Assembly: GCA_902780785.1 (NCBI GenBank)
Contig: CACZGS010000009.1
Location: 1 to 64,000, forward strand
Length of the DNA stretch: 64,000 nucleotides
From: Oscillospiraceae bacterium
Lineage (GTDB): Bacteria; Bacillota; Clostridia; Saccharofermentanales; Saccharofermentanaceae
Direction of reading: 5' to 3'
Position 1 is the stretch's first letter. Every line of letters starts with the position of its first letter. The position numbers were made by a program, and so were the translations under genes. The notes below the pieces were generated by a model that was given only the letters and a program-made list of their open reading frames with translations, ran no database searches and had not been told where the DNA came from. Shown piece by piece: positions 27,402-36,365 of this stretch.

Positions 27402-28514
27402 TTACGATTTGTTTTTGTTCTTGCTACTGAAGACGAAGCGCTGCTGTACTGCATAGCTTAAAAGGAACAGGATCGTGTCCGTGACCGCCTTTACAAGTGT
27501 CTCGATACAGCCCGGGATTATGTGTACAAATAAGCTTACGATGCCGGCGCTCAAGGCCATCTGGATGACTGCAAGAAGCGCATACTTGGCAAGAGACGTT
27601 GTCTTCGATGCACGGCTCTTGAAAACGAATTTGTAATTGATGAGATAGTTATAGAATGCCGATATGACTCTCGCACCGACCGTTGCTATGGTGATGTAGA
27701 GCAGCGGAAACGAGTCCTTCAGAAGGAGCACGAGCAGGTGGAAGAGGATTATGTCGATGACAAAAGATGAGAGAGAAGCGAATATGAACTTGATGAACTT
27801 CTTTCCCAATATCTTATAGATCCTCAAAGAATCCCTTATCGGCTTGAAATGCGTCTGGTGGGATTCCTTGGAGTCGTAGATCGTCTGTATCGGGATCTCG
27901 GTAAGGTCATATCTGCCTGCGCATTCAAGGAGCATCTGCATCTCATATTCGAATCTCTCGCCCTTGCAGTCGATGAGTTCTCTCATGAACGCGAAAGGAA
28001 TTCCTCGAAGGCCCGACTGTGTGTCGCTGACCCTCATGCCTGCGACATATGAGAAAACGCTGATGGTGACTGTGTTGCCGAACCAGCTCTTCCACGGGAT
28101 GTCTTTTTTCTCGAACTTCCTGACACCTAAGATCAGGTTGTTGGGATTGGCTTTAAGGGTATCTATTATCTTGGTGATGCATTCAGGCGTGTGCTGGCCG
28201 TCGGAGTCGGCGGTAACGCAGCCTAATGCATCCGGCATATTTTCTGCGATATAGGAAAATGCGGTCTTAAGTGCACGGCCCTTGCCCCTGTTGGGACGGT
28301 ATGAGATGAACTTGCCTCCGCGCTTTGCGATGAGTCCTTCAGCCTTTTCGAAGATGGGATCGTATTCTTCGGATGAACCATCGTTGACGATTATGACAGG
28401 TCCCATGCCCTTTGAATCCAGATCCTCAAGCAAAGATATAAGCCTGTCGTCAGGCTCATAGGAAGGGATCACTATCGGAACAAGTGCCGTCATGTTAATC
28501 TCGTCTTTTTCCAT
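27402..28514 (-). CDS. GT2 glycosyltransferase fused to GtrA membrane domain
   Basis: The N-terminal 230 residues are a GT-A family 2 domain (IPSYEPDDRLISLL; VNDGSSEEYD; TADSDGQHTPE with the metal DxD-like acid pair; SGLRGIPFAFMREL). Residues about 240-370 are a four-segment GtrA domain (FIFASLSSFVIDIILFHLLV; SAFYNYLINYKFVF). Such fusions transfer a sugar to a polyprenyl phosphate and may flip it. An internal ATG at 28493 is an alternative start, favoured by a TATAAT on this strand at 28519-28524. It lies 24 bases after the antiporter gene. Confidence 0.85.
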   Translation of the reverse strand: MEKDEINMTALVPIVIPSYEPDDRLISLLEDLDSKGMGPVIIVNDGSSEEYDPIFEKAEGLIAKRGGKFISYRPNRGKGRALKTAFSYIAENMPDALGCVTADSDGQHTPECITKIIDTLKANPNNLILGVRKFEKKDIPWKSWFGNTVTISVFSYVAGMRVSDTQSGLRGIPFAFMRELIDCKGERFEYEMQMLLECAGRYDLTEIPIQTIYDSKESHQTHFKPIRDSLRIYKILGKKFIKFIFASLSSFVIDIILFHLLVLLLKDSFPLLYITIATVGARVISAFYNYLINYKFVFKSRASKTTSLAKYALLAVIQMALSAGIVSLFVHIIPGCIETLVKAVTDTILFLLSYAVQQRFVFSSKNKNKS

Positions 28515-28537
28515 AGTGATTATATTAGCATAAAGAT

Positions 28538-29710
28538 TCAGGCTGACTTCGGTTTATATAAAACCTTGAGCAATACCGGCGCGAGGATGGAGCTCACCAG
28601 GATCATGAGGATGACCGCCGTGAAATAGTCGGAGGTGATCAACCCCGCATGAAGGCCTTTCTGAGCAGTGATGAGCGCGACCTCGCCTCTTGTCATCATG
28701 CCGATGCCGATCTTGAGGGAATCATTCCAGTTGAACTTGCAGAGCTTAGCAGCCGAGCCGCATCCTATTATCTTTGATAAGAGCGCCACGAAAACGAAAG
28801 CAATGGAGAAGAAAAGGAATGTCGGATTGAAGTTCTCGAAAGAAACTTTAAGTCCGATGCCTGCAAAGAATATCGGCGCGAAGACCATGTAGGAGCTGAC
28901 GTCGACCTTACGCTCAACGTACTTAACGTCATGGAGGTTGCAGAGGACAACGCCTGCGACATAAGCGCCAGTGATGTCTGCGATGCCGAAATATCTCTCG
29001 GCCACATAAGCCATGAACATGCAGTAGCAGAGGGCTGCGATAGGGATCCTTCTCGTGTGTTCATATCTGGCGTCGAGCCATTTGAAGGCCTTGTAGACGA
29101 CAAAGCCGGAAACGATCGCGATAGCAAAGAACATGATGGCTTTGAGCATCGTTGTCCAGACTGAAGTGCCTGAACCCTTTGCGCTTAATACAAATGTGAG
29201 AACGACGATTACGATGACATCGTCGATTATGGCGGCGCTAACGACAGTGGTTCCGACTGTGCTGCTGAGCTTGCCGAGCTCTTTAAGTGCAGCAACCGTG
29301 ATGCTGACGGATGTAGCTGCCATGATCGTGCCGATGAAAAGACCTTTGATGAATTGCTCGGAACCTATGGGACCGAAGCCGTAGAAACTCATGAAGAGGA
29401 CCGTGCCCAGAACGATCGGGACGAAAACGCCTGCACAGGCGATAGCCGTAGCCTTAAGGCCTGTCTGCTTGAGCTTCTTCATGTCTGTGGTAAGACCTGC
29501 CTCGAACATGAGCATGATGACACCGATCTCAGCCATCTTGCTTATAAAGTCAGACTGGTCGACGATGCCGATGACGGCGGGTCCTATGATGAGACCTGCA
29601 ATGATCTCTCCGACGACCTCAGGGGCGTGGAGTTTACGTGCAATGATACCGAATGTCTTAGCGGCAAACAGTATCAAAGCAACGTCTATTAAAAATCTAA
29701 GGCTTTCCAA
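28538..29710 (-). CDS. CPA2-type cation/proton antiporter
   Basis: The 390-residue protein has about twelve hydrophobic segments and the KefB/NapA family features: KLHAPEVVGEIIAGLIIGP, FEAGLTTDMKKL, SAAIIDDVIVIVVL (the ion-binding Asp-Asp site), and MMTRGEVALI. It should exchange sodium or potassium for protons. There is no TrkA-N domain. The start is TTG at 29710, with GGAGAAG upstream and no nearby ATG. A hairpin with a T run lies just before the start (29730-29754). Confidence 0.85.
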   Translation of the reverse strand: MESLRFLIDVALILFAAKTFGIIARKLHAPEVVGEIIAGLIIGPAVIGIVDQSDFISKMAEIGVIMLMFEAGLTTDMKKLKQTGLKATAIACAGVFVPIVLGTVLFMSFYGFGPIGSEQFIKGLFIGTIMAATSVSITVAALKELGKLSSTVGTTVVSAAIIDDVIVIVVLTFVLSAKGSGTSVWTTMLKAIMFFAIAIVSGFVVYKAFKWLDARYEHTRRIPIAALCYCMFMAYVAERYFGIADITGAYVAGVVLCNLHDVKYVERKVDVSSYMVFAPIFFAGIGLKVSFENFNPTFLFFSIAFVFVALLSKIIGCGSAAKLCKFNWNDSLKIGIGMMTRGEVALITAQKGLHAGLITSDYFTAVILMILVSSILAPVLLKVLYKPKSA

Positions 29711-29729
29711 AGTATCTTCTCCAAATTAA

Positions 29730-29754
29730 AACAAAAAGGGCACATAAGGCCCTG
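29730..29754 (-). terminator. Terminator-like hairpin in the antiporter leader
   Basis: On the minus strand AGGGC pairs with GCCCT around a 7-base loop and is followed by TTTTTGTTTT, about 20 bases before the TTG start codon. No other gene ends here, so it is a candidate attenuator of the antiporter operon. The stem is short. Confidence 0.5.
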
Positions 29755-29823
29755 CGAATTTCCACCGCTACTAGTTATATCACGCAAAAAAATTAGCGAT
29801 AGATTGCATATTACACAAACTTA

Positions 29824-29896
29824 TTATTTAAATAAGGTGTTCCAGGCGTAAAAATGATATTATAAGGTGTTTAATTATGACCTGAGCCATCAGGTC
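29824..29896 (+). promoter_or_regulatory. Leader of the fkbH operon: palindrome, direct repeats and RBS hairpin
   Basis: TTATTTAAATAA at 29824-29835 is a perfect palindrome. ATAAGGTGTT recurs at 29832-29841 and 29862-29871, exactly 30 bases apart. GACCTGA at 29879-29885 pairs with TCAGGTC at 29890-29896 just ahead of the GGAGG site. This fits a regulated promoter region; the regulator is unknown. Confidence 0.6.
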
Positions 29897-29913
29897 CGGG
29901 TGGAGGCTTTTTG

Positions 29914-31707
29914 ATGAAACAGCTTGAATATCCTTACGATTCCGACTTTATCCTGCGCAAGAAGAAGGCGATCAAGAGAGAGCTTTTGGCAAGGGAAGGA
30001 ATACAGTATGTCGAGAAGAAGATCGCTATCTTAGGCGGTTCGACCACAAGCGACATCAAGCAGATATTAGAGCTCTTCCTTTTGAACTACGGCATCAAGC
30101 CCGAGTTCTTCGAGTCCGAGTACAACAAGTATTTTGAGGATGCCGTCTTCGGCAATCCCGAACTGGACGAATTTGCTCCGGACCTTGTTTTCGTGCACAC
30201 AACAACAAGAAATATCGCAAAGTTCCCGTCTGTTACGGATTCCCCCGAACAGATCGACGCCCTTATCGAAGAGACCATGGGCAGGTTCGAGCAGATCTGG
30301 GGAGCACTTGCCGAGCGCTATAAGTGCACCGTTATCCAGAATAACTTCGAGCAGCCTTTCTACAGGCTCTTAGGTAACAGCGACTTTACGAATATCCACG
30401 GAAGATTGAACTTCATCAACCGCCTGAATGACAGATTCTGCGCTTATGCCCAGAGCCACAGGAATTTCTTCATTAACGACATCAACTACATTTCCGCTGT
30501 CTACGGCATCAAGAAGTGGGCAGATCCGGGTGACTGGTACAGATATAAGTACGCTCTGAGCGTTTCCGCGATCCCTGATTTTGCGTTCAATCTCGCGCAC
30601 ATCATCAAGGCTGTTTACGGCAAGAACAAGAAGGCATTTGCCCTTGATATGGACAACACGCTCTGGGGCGGCATCGTCGGTGACGACGGTCCGGAGAACA
30701 TCAAGGTCGGCCACGAGGACGCCGAATCCGAGCTCTTTACAGAGTTCCAGCAATACATTAAGGCCCATAAGGACCTGGGAATCCTTCTTACCGTCGCATC
30801 CAAGAACGACGAGGAGAATGCGCTGGCAGGCCTTGCAAGACCCGACTCCACATTGAAGCAGGACGACTTCCTCATCATCAAGGCCAACTGGGACAACAAG
30901 GACATCAATATCGCGAATACCGCCAAGGAGATCAACATCGGCGCCGACAGCTTCGTCTTCGTTGACGATAACCCGGTAGAGCGTGCCCTCGTTGAGCATC
31001 AGATCCCCGGAATCTCAGTTCCTGAGGTCGGCGCGCCTGAGACATATATCGATATCCTCGATTCAAACGGATTTTTCGAAGTTACCGGAATATCCGAAGA
31101 AGACATCAAGCGCAGCGGCATGTATAAGGCCAACATGGAGCGTGCGAAGGCTTCCGCGCAGTTCACGAACTACGACGAATATCTCAAGTCCCTTGAGATG
31201 ACCGCTGAGATCAAGCCTTTCGCGCCCGTATATATGGCACGTATCGCCGAGCTCACAAACAAGAGCAACCAGTTCAACTTAACGACAAAGCGTTGCAGCC
31301 AGGCAGACATCGAGAAGATCGCGTCCGACCCCAAGTACATCACGCTCTACGGAAGGCTTGAGGACAAGTTCGGCGACAACGGCGTTGTTGCGGTAACCTT
31401 CGGACACGAGGAAGACTTCGGCAATGACAAGTTCTTCCACATCGATCTGTGGCTCATGAGCTGCAGAGTCTTAAAGCGCGGTATGGAATTTGCAATGATG
31501 GATGAGCTCATAAGAGAGGCAAAATCCAGACAAATTACCAAAATTAAAGGCTATTATTTGCCGACCGCGAAGAATAAAATGGTCAAGGATTTTTACGAGC
31601 TTCAGGGCTTCGATAAGATAAGAGAGATGGAAGACGGCACTTCCGAGTGGCTGCTCGACCTGGACAAGCCGCATAAGAGCGGTAACGTTGCGATCAAGGT
31701 AAACTGA
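29914..31707 (+). CDS. FkbH-like HAD-IIIC protein
   Basis: ATG 29914 lies seven bases after GGAGG; a TTG three bases earlier is less likely. The 597-residue protein has an N-terminal SGNH-like domain (KIAILGGSTTSDIKQ), a HAD-IIIC phosphatase domain with Asp245 and Asp247 in ALDMDNTLWGG, and a C-terminal GNAT-like domain (LTNKSNQFNLTTKR). FkbH relatives take 1,3-bisphosphoglycerate and load glycerate onto an acyl carrier protein. The next gene is an ACP, which supports that role here. Cargo identity is inferred. Confidence 0.88.
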   Translation: MKQLEYPYDSDFILRKKKAIKRELLAREGIQYVEKKIAILGGSTTSDIKQILELFLLNYGIKPEFFESEYNKYFEDAVFGNPELDEFAPDLVFVHTTTRNIAKFPSVTDSPEQIDALIEETMGRFEQIWGALAERYKCTVIQNNFEQPFYRLLGNSDFTNIHGRLNFINRLNDRFCAYAQSHRNFFINDINYISAVYGIKKWADPGDWYRYKYALSVSAIPDFAFNLAHIIKAVYGKNKKAFALDMDNTLWGGIVGDDGPENIKVGHEDAESELFTEFQQYIKAHKDLGILLTVASKNDEENALAGLARPDSTLKQDDFLIIKANWDNKDINIANTAKEINIGADSFVFVDDNPVERALVEHQIPGISVPEVGAPETYIDILDSNGFFEVTGISEEDIKRSGMYKANMERAKASAQFTNYDEYLKSLEMTAEIKPFAPVYMARIAELTNKSNQFNLTTKRCSQADIEKIASDPKYITLYGRLEDKFGDNGVVAVTFGHEEDFGNDKFFHIDLWLMSCRVLKRGMEFAMMDELIREAKSRQITKIKGYYLPTAKNKMVKDFYELQGFDKIREMEDGTSEWLLDLDKPHKSGNVAIKVN

Positions 31708-31731
31708 CCGCACCATTAAGGAGATAAGGAA

Positions 31732-31974
31732 ATGACAAGAGAAGAGATTTACGGCAAGCTTAATGAAGTCTTCCAGGATGTTTTCGATGACGAGGACATC
31801 ACTGTTAACGATTCAACAGTCGCAGCAGACGTTGACGGATGGGATTCATTGGAGCACATCAACCTCATCGTTGCAGTCGAGAGATGCTTTGGCATCAAGT
31901 TCACGATGGGTGAGACTACAGGCCTTAAGAACGTCGGCGAGATGGTCGACAGGATCATCGCCCACTTAGGCTAA
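31732..31974 (+). CDS. Acyl carrier protein
   Basis: The 80-residue acidic protein is a four-helix ACP with Ser39 in DGWDSLEH as the phosphopantetheine site. AAGGAGAT precedes the ATG. It lies between the FkbH-like gene and the MBOAT acyltransferase, so it probably carries the unit passed from one to the other rather than serving fatty acid synthesis. Confidence 0.92.
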   Translation: MTREEIYGKLNEVFQDVFDDEDITVNDSTVAADVDGWDSLEHINLIVAVERCFGIKFTMGETTGLKNVGEMVDRIIAHLG

Positions 31975-31984
31975 AGGTTAACTG

Positions 31985-33529
31985 ATGTCGCTGGTATCGT
32001 CGTTATTTCTGGTATTCGTTGCGGCAGCCCTGCTGCTGTACTATGTTCTGCCCAAGAGCTTCCGCTTCTGGGTGATATTGGCAGCGAGCCTCGCATTCTC
32101 GGCATTTTTGGGATTCTACACACTGCTGTTCGTTCTGGTATCTGCCGTGCTCTGCTATGTCGGAGGCCTTTTATCCGGCCCTTCGAAAAAGACCGCCCTC
32201 CGCAACGCAGCAACCATCATTACCGTAGTGATCAACATCGGACTGCTCTGCGCAGTCAAATACTATAACGTCATCGGCTTTGCCGCAGAGAGATTAAATC
32301 TCCTGTTCGGCGCGGTTAACGGCGCAAACAAGTTCTTCCTCTACGCAGTCCCTGTCGGAATGTCTTTCTACGTTCTCCAGACAACGGGTTATATCCTTGA
32401 CTGCAGATGGGAGAAGATCGCACCCGAGAAGAATTTCTTCAAGGTCTTATTGTTCTCGACATATTTCCCGCAGCTCATGTCGGGTCCTATGAACACTTAT
32501 GCTGCGCTTTCCGAGCAGTTCGAAAAGGCTAAGGAAGTAAAGTTCTCCTTATCCAGGATCTTTGACGGAGCGGTAAGAGTAGCATGGGGCTTCTTCAAAA
32601 AGCTCGTTATCGCAGAACGTGCAGCAATAGTCGTCAACATGATCTATGCTGACCACCAGACATATACTGGCTGGTATGTTCCGCTCGGCGTATTCTTCTT
32701 CGCGATCCAGCTCTACACGGACTTCTCCGGATGCATGGAAGTCGTAATCGGTGTATCCCACATGTTCGGCATCGAACTGCCCGAGAACTTCAACTGCCCG
32801 TTCTTCTCAAAGACCGTAAAGGAATACTGGAGAAGATGGCACATCACACTGGGCGCATGGCTTCGTGACTACCTCATGTATCCGATCCTCAAGAGCACTC
32901 CGCTCATCAAGCTCGGCGACTGGTCCAAGGCCAAGTTCGGCAAGAAGAACGGCAAGAAGGTTCCTACTTATGTTGCGCTGTTCATCCTCTGGTTCGCAGT
33001 AGGTTACTGGCACGGCGGACTTTGGAATTACGTTATCGGTTCAGGCATCCTGCACTTTATCTACATCGTGCTCGGCATGATATTCGAGCCCTTGTTCAAG
33101 AAGATCAGACCTAAGATCGGCGCTGACAAGCTCTATTTCAGGATCTTCCAGTCCGTCCGCACATTTATCCTCATGCTCACGGGCTTCGTATTCTTCAGAT
33201 CAGCAACCGTTAAGGATGCCGTCGACATGTACGCTGCAATCTTCAGAAAGGGCGGCCTGCCTCTTAACTGGACCAACTTCAGTGCAACCGGCATGACGCT
33301 CGCAAACCTCATCGTTCTGGCCGCTGCAGTGCTCCTTGTTTTCGCTGTCGACGCATTCAAATACCGTCCGAGCGAGGACGAAGAGGCAAAGTCTTTGACC
33401 GCTTTCTTGAGAAGCAAGAGCATTGTCTTACTGTGGGCAGCATTCATGGTGCTCGTCGTAGCTACATTAGTATTCGGAATGTACGGCTTAGGCTATGATT
33501 CCGGTTCATTCATATACGCAAGAATCTAA
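31985..33529 (+). CDS. MBOAT family O-acyltransferase (DltB/AlgI-like)
   Basis: The 514-residue protein has about eleven hydrophobic segments. It shows the MBOAT signatures: MSGPMNTYAALSEQF, WRRWHITLGAWLRDY, and the active-site His343 in GYWHGGLWNYV. DltB and AlgI relatives move an acyl group from a cytosolic carrier to an extracellular polymer. It starts 11 bases after the ACP. No DltD or AlgJ-like partner is present in this operon. Confidence 0.92.
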   Translation: MSLVSSLFLVFVAAALLLYYVLPKSFRFWVILAASLAFSAFLGFYTLLFVLVSAVLCYVGGLLSGPSKKTALRNAATIITVVINIGLLCAVKYYNVIGFAAERLNLLFGAVNGANKFFLYAVPVGMSFYVLQTTGYILDCRWEKIAPEKNFFKVLLFSTYFPQLMSGPMNTYAALSEQFEKAKEVKFSLSRIFDGAVRVAWGFFKKLVIAERAAIVVNMIYADHQTYTGWYVPLGVFFFAIQLYTDFSGCMEVVIGVSHMFGIELPENFNCPFFSKTVKEYWRRWHITLGAWLRDYLMYPILKSTPLIKLGDWSKAKFGKKNGKKVPTYVALFILWFAVGYWHGGLWNYVIGSGILHFIYIVLGMIFEPLFKKIRPKIGADKLYFRIFQSVRTFILMLTGFVFFRSATVKDAVDMYAAIFRKGGLPLNWTNFSATGMTLANLIVLAAAVLLVFAVDAFKYRPSEDEEAKSLTAFLRSKSIVLLWAAFMVLVVATLVFGMYGLGYDSGSFIYARI

Positions 33530-33543
33530 GGGGGAAATAACTA

Positions 33544-34152
33544 ATGAACATTGTTTGTCTTGATATGGAAGGCGTTTTGGTACCTGAGATCTGGATCGAA
33601 TTCTCCAAGAAGAGCGGCATTCCCGAGCTTAAGAGAACCACCAGAGATGAGCCTGATTACGATAAGCTCATGCACTGGAGACTGGGTATCTTGAGAGAGC
33701 ATGGCCTGGGCCTCAAGGAGATCCAGGACGTTATCGCCCAGATCGATCCGCTTCCGGGCGCAAAGGAATTCCTGGACGAACTCCGCAAGGACATGCAGGT
33801 CATCATCATCAGCGACACGTTTACACAGTTCGCAATGCCCCTTATGGCTAAGCTCGGCTATCCGGCACTCTTCTGCAACTCTCTCGTTGTTGGCGAAGAC
33901 GGCATGATCGAAGACTTCAAGATGAGGATTTCTGATTCCAAGCTGTCCACCGTTAAGGCTCTTCAGTCCATCGGCTTCGACACGATCGCTTCCGGTGACT
34001 CATATAATGACCTCGCCATGATCAAGGCATCAAAGGCAGGATTCCTCTTTAAGAGCACAGAGAAGATCATTGCAGACAACCCGGACATCCCTGCATTTGA
34101 GGAGTTCGATGAACTGCTTGCTGCCATCAAGGCTGTCCCGGATTCAAACTGA
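33544..34152 (+). CDS. thrH: ThrH-like phosphoserine phosphatase / phosphotransferase
   Basis: The 202-residue HAD protein matches ThrH: MNIVCLDMEGVLVPEIWIEF with Asp7 and the ThrH-type Glu9, IISDTFTQF, and ASGDSYNDLAMIK. ThrH enzymes hydrolyse phosphoserine and can move the phosphate to homoserine. GGGGGAAA precedes the ATG. It is the last gene of the FkbH-ACP-MBOAT operon, 15 bases after the MBOAT gene; its tie to that pathway is unclear. Confidence 0.85.
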   Translation: MNIVCLDMEGVLVPEIWIEFSKKSGIPELKRTTRDEPDYDKLMHWRLGILREHGLGLKEIQDVIAQIDPLPGAKEFLDELRKDMQVIIISDTFTQFAMPLMAKLGYPALFCNSLVVGEDGMIEDFKMRISDSKLSTVKALQSIGFDTIASGDSYNDLAMIKASKAGFLFKSTEKIIADNPDIPAFEEFDELLAAIKAVPDSN

Positions 34153-34179
34153 GAATATTGATTTGAGTTTGTATAGAGA

Positions 34180-34210
34180 AGGCCGCTCCTTTTGTAGGGC
34201 GGCTTTTTTA
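34180..34210 (+). terminator. Intrinsic terminator
   Basis: AAGGCCGCTCC and GGGCGGCTT pair imperfectly, followed by TTTTTT. It ends the fkbH operon and lies against the end of the convergent TRIC-like gene. Confidence 0.8.
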
Positions 34211-34867
34211 ATCCTTATACGCCTTCGGCAGGTTCCAGCCGTAGTGGGCGGCGCAGAATCTGATCGCGCAGACGAAGAAGAATCCCACGAGCATTGCGAC
34301 TTCGGGCGAGCCCGTGATGTTGAAGACGATATAGACCGCTGCGGCACCGACGATGGATGCGCAGGCGTAGATGTGCTTTACGAAGATATAGGGCATCTCG
34401 AGTGAGAGAACATCTCTTAAGACACCACCGCCGACACCGGTTACGACACCGAGGAAGATAACTAGAAAGGCGTTGTTTGCGTGGTCGCCTAAAAGGCCTG
34501 TGTGGACACCGTCAGCGGTGAAGGCTGCAAGGCCTGCCGTGTCGAACCAGAAAAAGATCTTGTCGTAGATCGCGCGGGTTTTCTCAGATACGTTCTTTTT
34601 GTTCTTGTGCTGCCACCAGACGAAGATGAACGTGATGTTTGCGGCGATCGCTGCGATGATGACGAAGAAAGGGTTCTTAAATGCCATCGGAGGGGTGGAG
34701 CCTGTGACGAGGTCTCTGATGATGCCGCCGCCCGTAGCCGTTAAGAGCGCTAAGATGTTGACGCCGAAGATATCCATCTTCTTCCTGATACCGGCCATGG
34801 CACCTGACACTGCGAAAGCCACAGTGCCGATGATGTCTGTTATCAAGATGAAGAGTTCGGTATCCAT
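34208..34867 (-). CDS. TRIC/UPF0126 cation channel family protein
   Basis: The 219-residue protein has seven hydrophobic segments and the two UPF0126 repeats: GTVAFAVSGAMAGIRKKMD with TATGGGIIRDLVTG, and AGLAAFTADGVHTG with TGVGGGVLRDVLS. Homologues form trimeric potassium-type channels. The start is uncertain: ATG 34867 gives the usual short N terminus, while 34876 overlaps a TATAAT. Neither has a clear SD. Confidence 0.85.
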   Translation of the reverse strand: MDTELFILITDIIGTVAFAVSGAMAGIRKKMDIFGVNILALLTATGGGIIRDLVTGSTPPMAFKNPFFVIIAAIAANITFIFVWWQHKNKKNVSEKTRAIYDKIFFWFDTAGLAAFTADGVHTGLLGDHANNAFLVIFLGVVTGVGGGVLRDVLSLEMPYIFVKHIYACASIVGAAAVYIVFNITGSPEVAMLVGFFFVCAIRFCAAHYGWNLPKAYKD

Positions 34868-34907
34868 AGGTGTCATTATATCTGTTTTCGAGTGAAATAT
34901 CTGTCCT

Positions 34908-34950
34908 TTTATTATTATAATATTTGACAGTTTTCTGTAGTCAAAATACA
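34908..34950. promoter_or_regulatory. Divergent promoter region with imperfect palindrome
   Basis: TTTGAC-TA-CAG and CTG-TCAAA on the minus strand form an inverted repeat around AAAA, next to a TATTATAAT stretch. The segment separates the divergent TRIC-like and thioesterase genes and probably carries their promoters. Confidence 0.5.
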
Positions 34951-34987
34951 ATTAAACAATCTATTGTGAATGGAGATAAATAGGGAA

Positions 34988-35419
34988 ATGGCAGCAATGA
35001 CGGATTGCGAACATCTCGTACAGTATTACGAGACGGACCAGATGGGCGTTGTCCATCATTCGAACTATATCAGATGGTTCGAAGAGGCAAGGACACAGCT
35101 CTTTGAAGAGCTTGGACTTGGCTACAAGGGAATGGAAGAGATGGGCATCATAAGCCCTGTCGTCGGACTTAGCGCAAAGTATAAGACGATGGCAAAGTAC
35201 TGTGATACGGTCGTCATAAGGGCCGAGATCACGAGATATACCGGTGTCAGATTCGACATCAAGTACACGATCTTCGATAAGGAGACCGAGCAGGTAAGAT
35301 GCACGGGAACGAGCGAGCACTGCTTCATCAACAGGGAGGGCAAGGTCATCTCGATGCAGAAGGAGAAGCCTGTCGAGCACGCGAGGTTCGACGAGCTCGT
35401 CAACGGAAAGAAAGGCTAA
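34988..35419 (+). CDS. YbgC/FadM-type acyl-CoA thioesterase
   Basis: The hot-dog fold protein of about 143 residues carries the 4-hydroxybenzoyl-CoA thioesterase motif YYETDQMGVVHHSNYIRWFE with the catalytic Asp. It should hydrolyse short or aromatic acyl-CoA esters. GGAG at 34973 could serve ATG 34970, 34988 or 34997; 34988 is taken as a compromise. It ends five bases before trxB. Confidence 0.88.
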   Translation: MAAMTDCEHLVQYYETDQMGVVHHSNYIRWFEEARTQLFEELGLGYKGMEEMGIISPVVGLSAKYKTMAKYCDTVVIRAEITRYTGVRFDIKYTIFDKETEQVRCTGTSEHCFINREGKVISMQKEKPVEHARFDELVNGKKG

Positions 35420-35423
35420 TACT

Positions 35424-36335
35424 ATGGCAGACATCATTATCGTAGGAGCAGGTCCGGCAGGACTTTCGGCAGCCATTTACGCAAGACGTGCCGGTATGGA
35501 CACGGTCCTTTACGAGGGCGAGATGTACGGCGGTCAGATCGTCAACACGCCCGAGATCGAGAACTATCCTGCGATTGCGAAGATCTCCGGTTTTGATTTT
35601 GCCAACGACCTTTATAACCAGGCAATCAATCTTGGTGCGGTCCTTGAGTTTGACCGTGTTGCCTCTGTCTCGAAAACAGATACAGGCTTTGAGGTAACTC
35701 TCGATTCAGGCAAGAAGGATACCGCAAAGGCAGTAATCTTAGCTGTCGGCGCATCCAACCGCCACCTTGGCATCGACAGGGAAGACGCTCTTCTCGGCAA
35801 GGGCATTTCCTATTGCGCAACATGTGACGGCGCATTCTATAAGGGAAAGACAGTTGCAGTCAACGGCGGAGGAAATACGGCGGTTGAAGATGCCATATAT
35901 CTTGCAGGTATCGTAGACAAGGTATATCTTATACACCGCAGAAACGAATTCAGAGCTGACGAGGTTCTCGTCAATGCGGCAAAAGCTTTGCCGAACCTTG
36001 AGATCGTAACGCCTTATACCATTGAGAGCCTTTTGGGTGATCCCAAGCTCACGGGTGTTGAGCTCGTAAGCAAGGAAGACGGCAGCAAGAAGACGATCGA
36101 CGTTGACGGACTTTTCGTTGCGATCGGACAGGAGCCCAAGACAGCTGATTTCAAGGATCTTGTAACACTGCAGGGCGGATACATCGAAGCAGGCGAGAAC
36201 TGCAAGACCAATGTCGAAGGTATCTTCGCGGCAGGCGATGCGAGAGTCAAGAAGGTAAGACAGCTTACGACCGCCTGTGCTGACGGCGCAGTTGCGGCTT
36301 TGGCAGCGATCGACTATATCAAGCTCGGCGTTTGA
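35424..36335 (+). CDS. trxB: Thioredoxin reductase
   Basis: The 303-residue flavoprotein has the FAD-binding GAGPAGLSAAIYA motif, the redox pair Cys131-Cys134 in CATCDG, the NAD(P)H-site GGGNTAVEDA, and the C-terminal FAD motif GIFAAGDAR. It reduces thioredoxin using NADPH. The gene follows the thioesterase almost without gap and precedes tyrS. It is a likely electron source for the thioredoxin-like domain on NrdD elsewhere in this window. Confidence 0.95.
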   Translation: MADIIIVGAGPAGLSAAIYARRAGMDTVLYEGEMYGGQIVNTPEIENYPAIAKISGFDFANDLYNQAINLGAVLEFDRVASVSKTDTGFEVTLDSGKKDTAKAVILAVGASNRHLGIDREDALLGKGISYCATCDGAFYKGKTVAVNGGGNTAVEDAIYLAGIVDKVYLIHRRNEFRADEVLVNAAKALPNLEIVTPYTIESLLGDPKLTGVELVSKEDGSKKTIDVDGLFVAIGQEPKTADFKDLVTLQGGYIEAGENCKTNVEGIFAAGDARVKKVRQLTTACADGAVAALAAIDYIKLGV

Positions 36336-36365
36336 TAAAGAGATAACAATTTGTTGGAGGAATAT

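Noticed and set aside
34876..34951. Longer N terminus for the TRIC-like protein
   Set aside because: The extra 28 residues are AT-rich promoter-like DNA and are not typical of the family.
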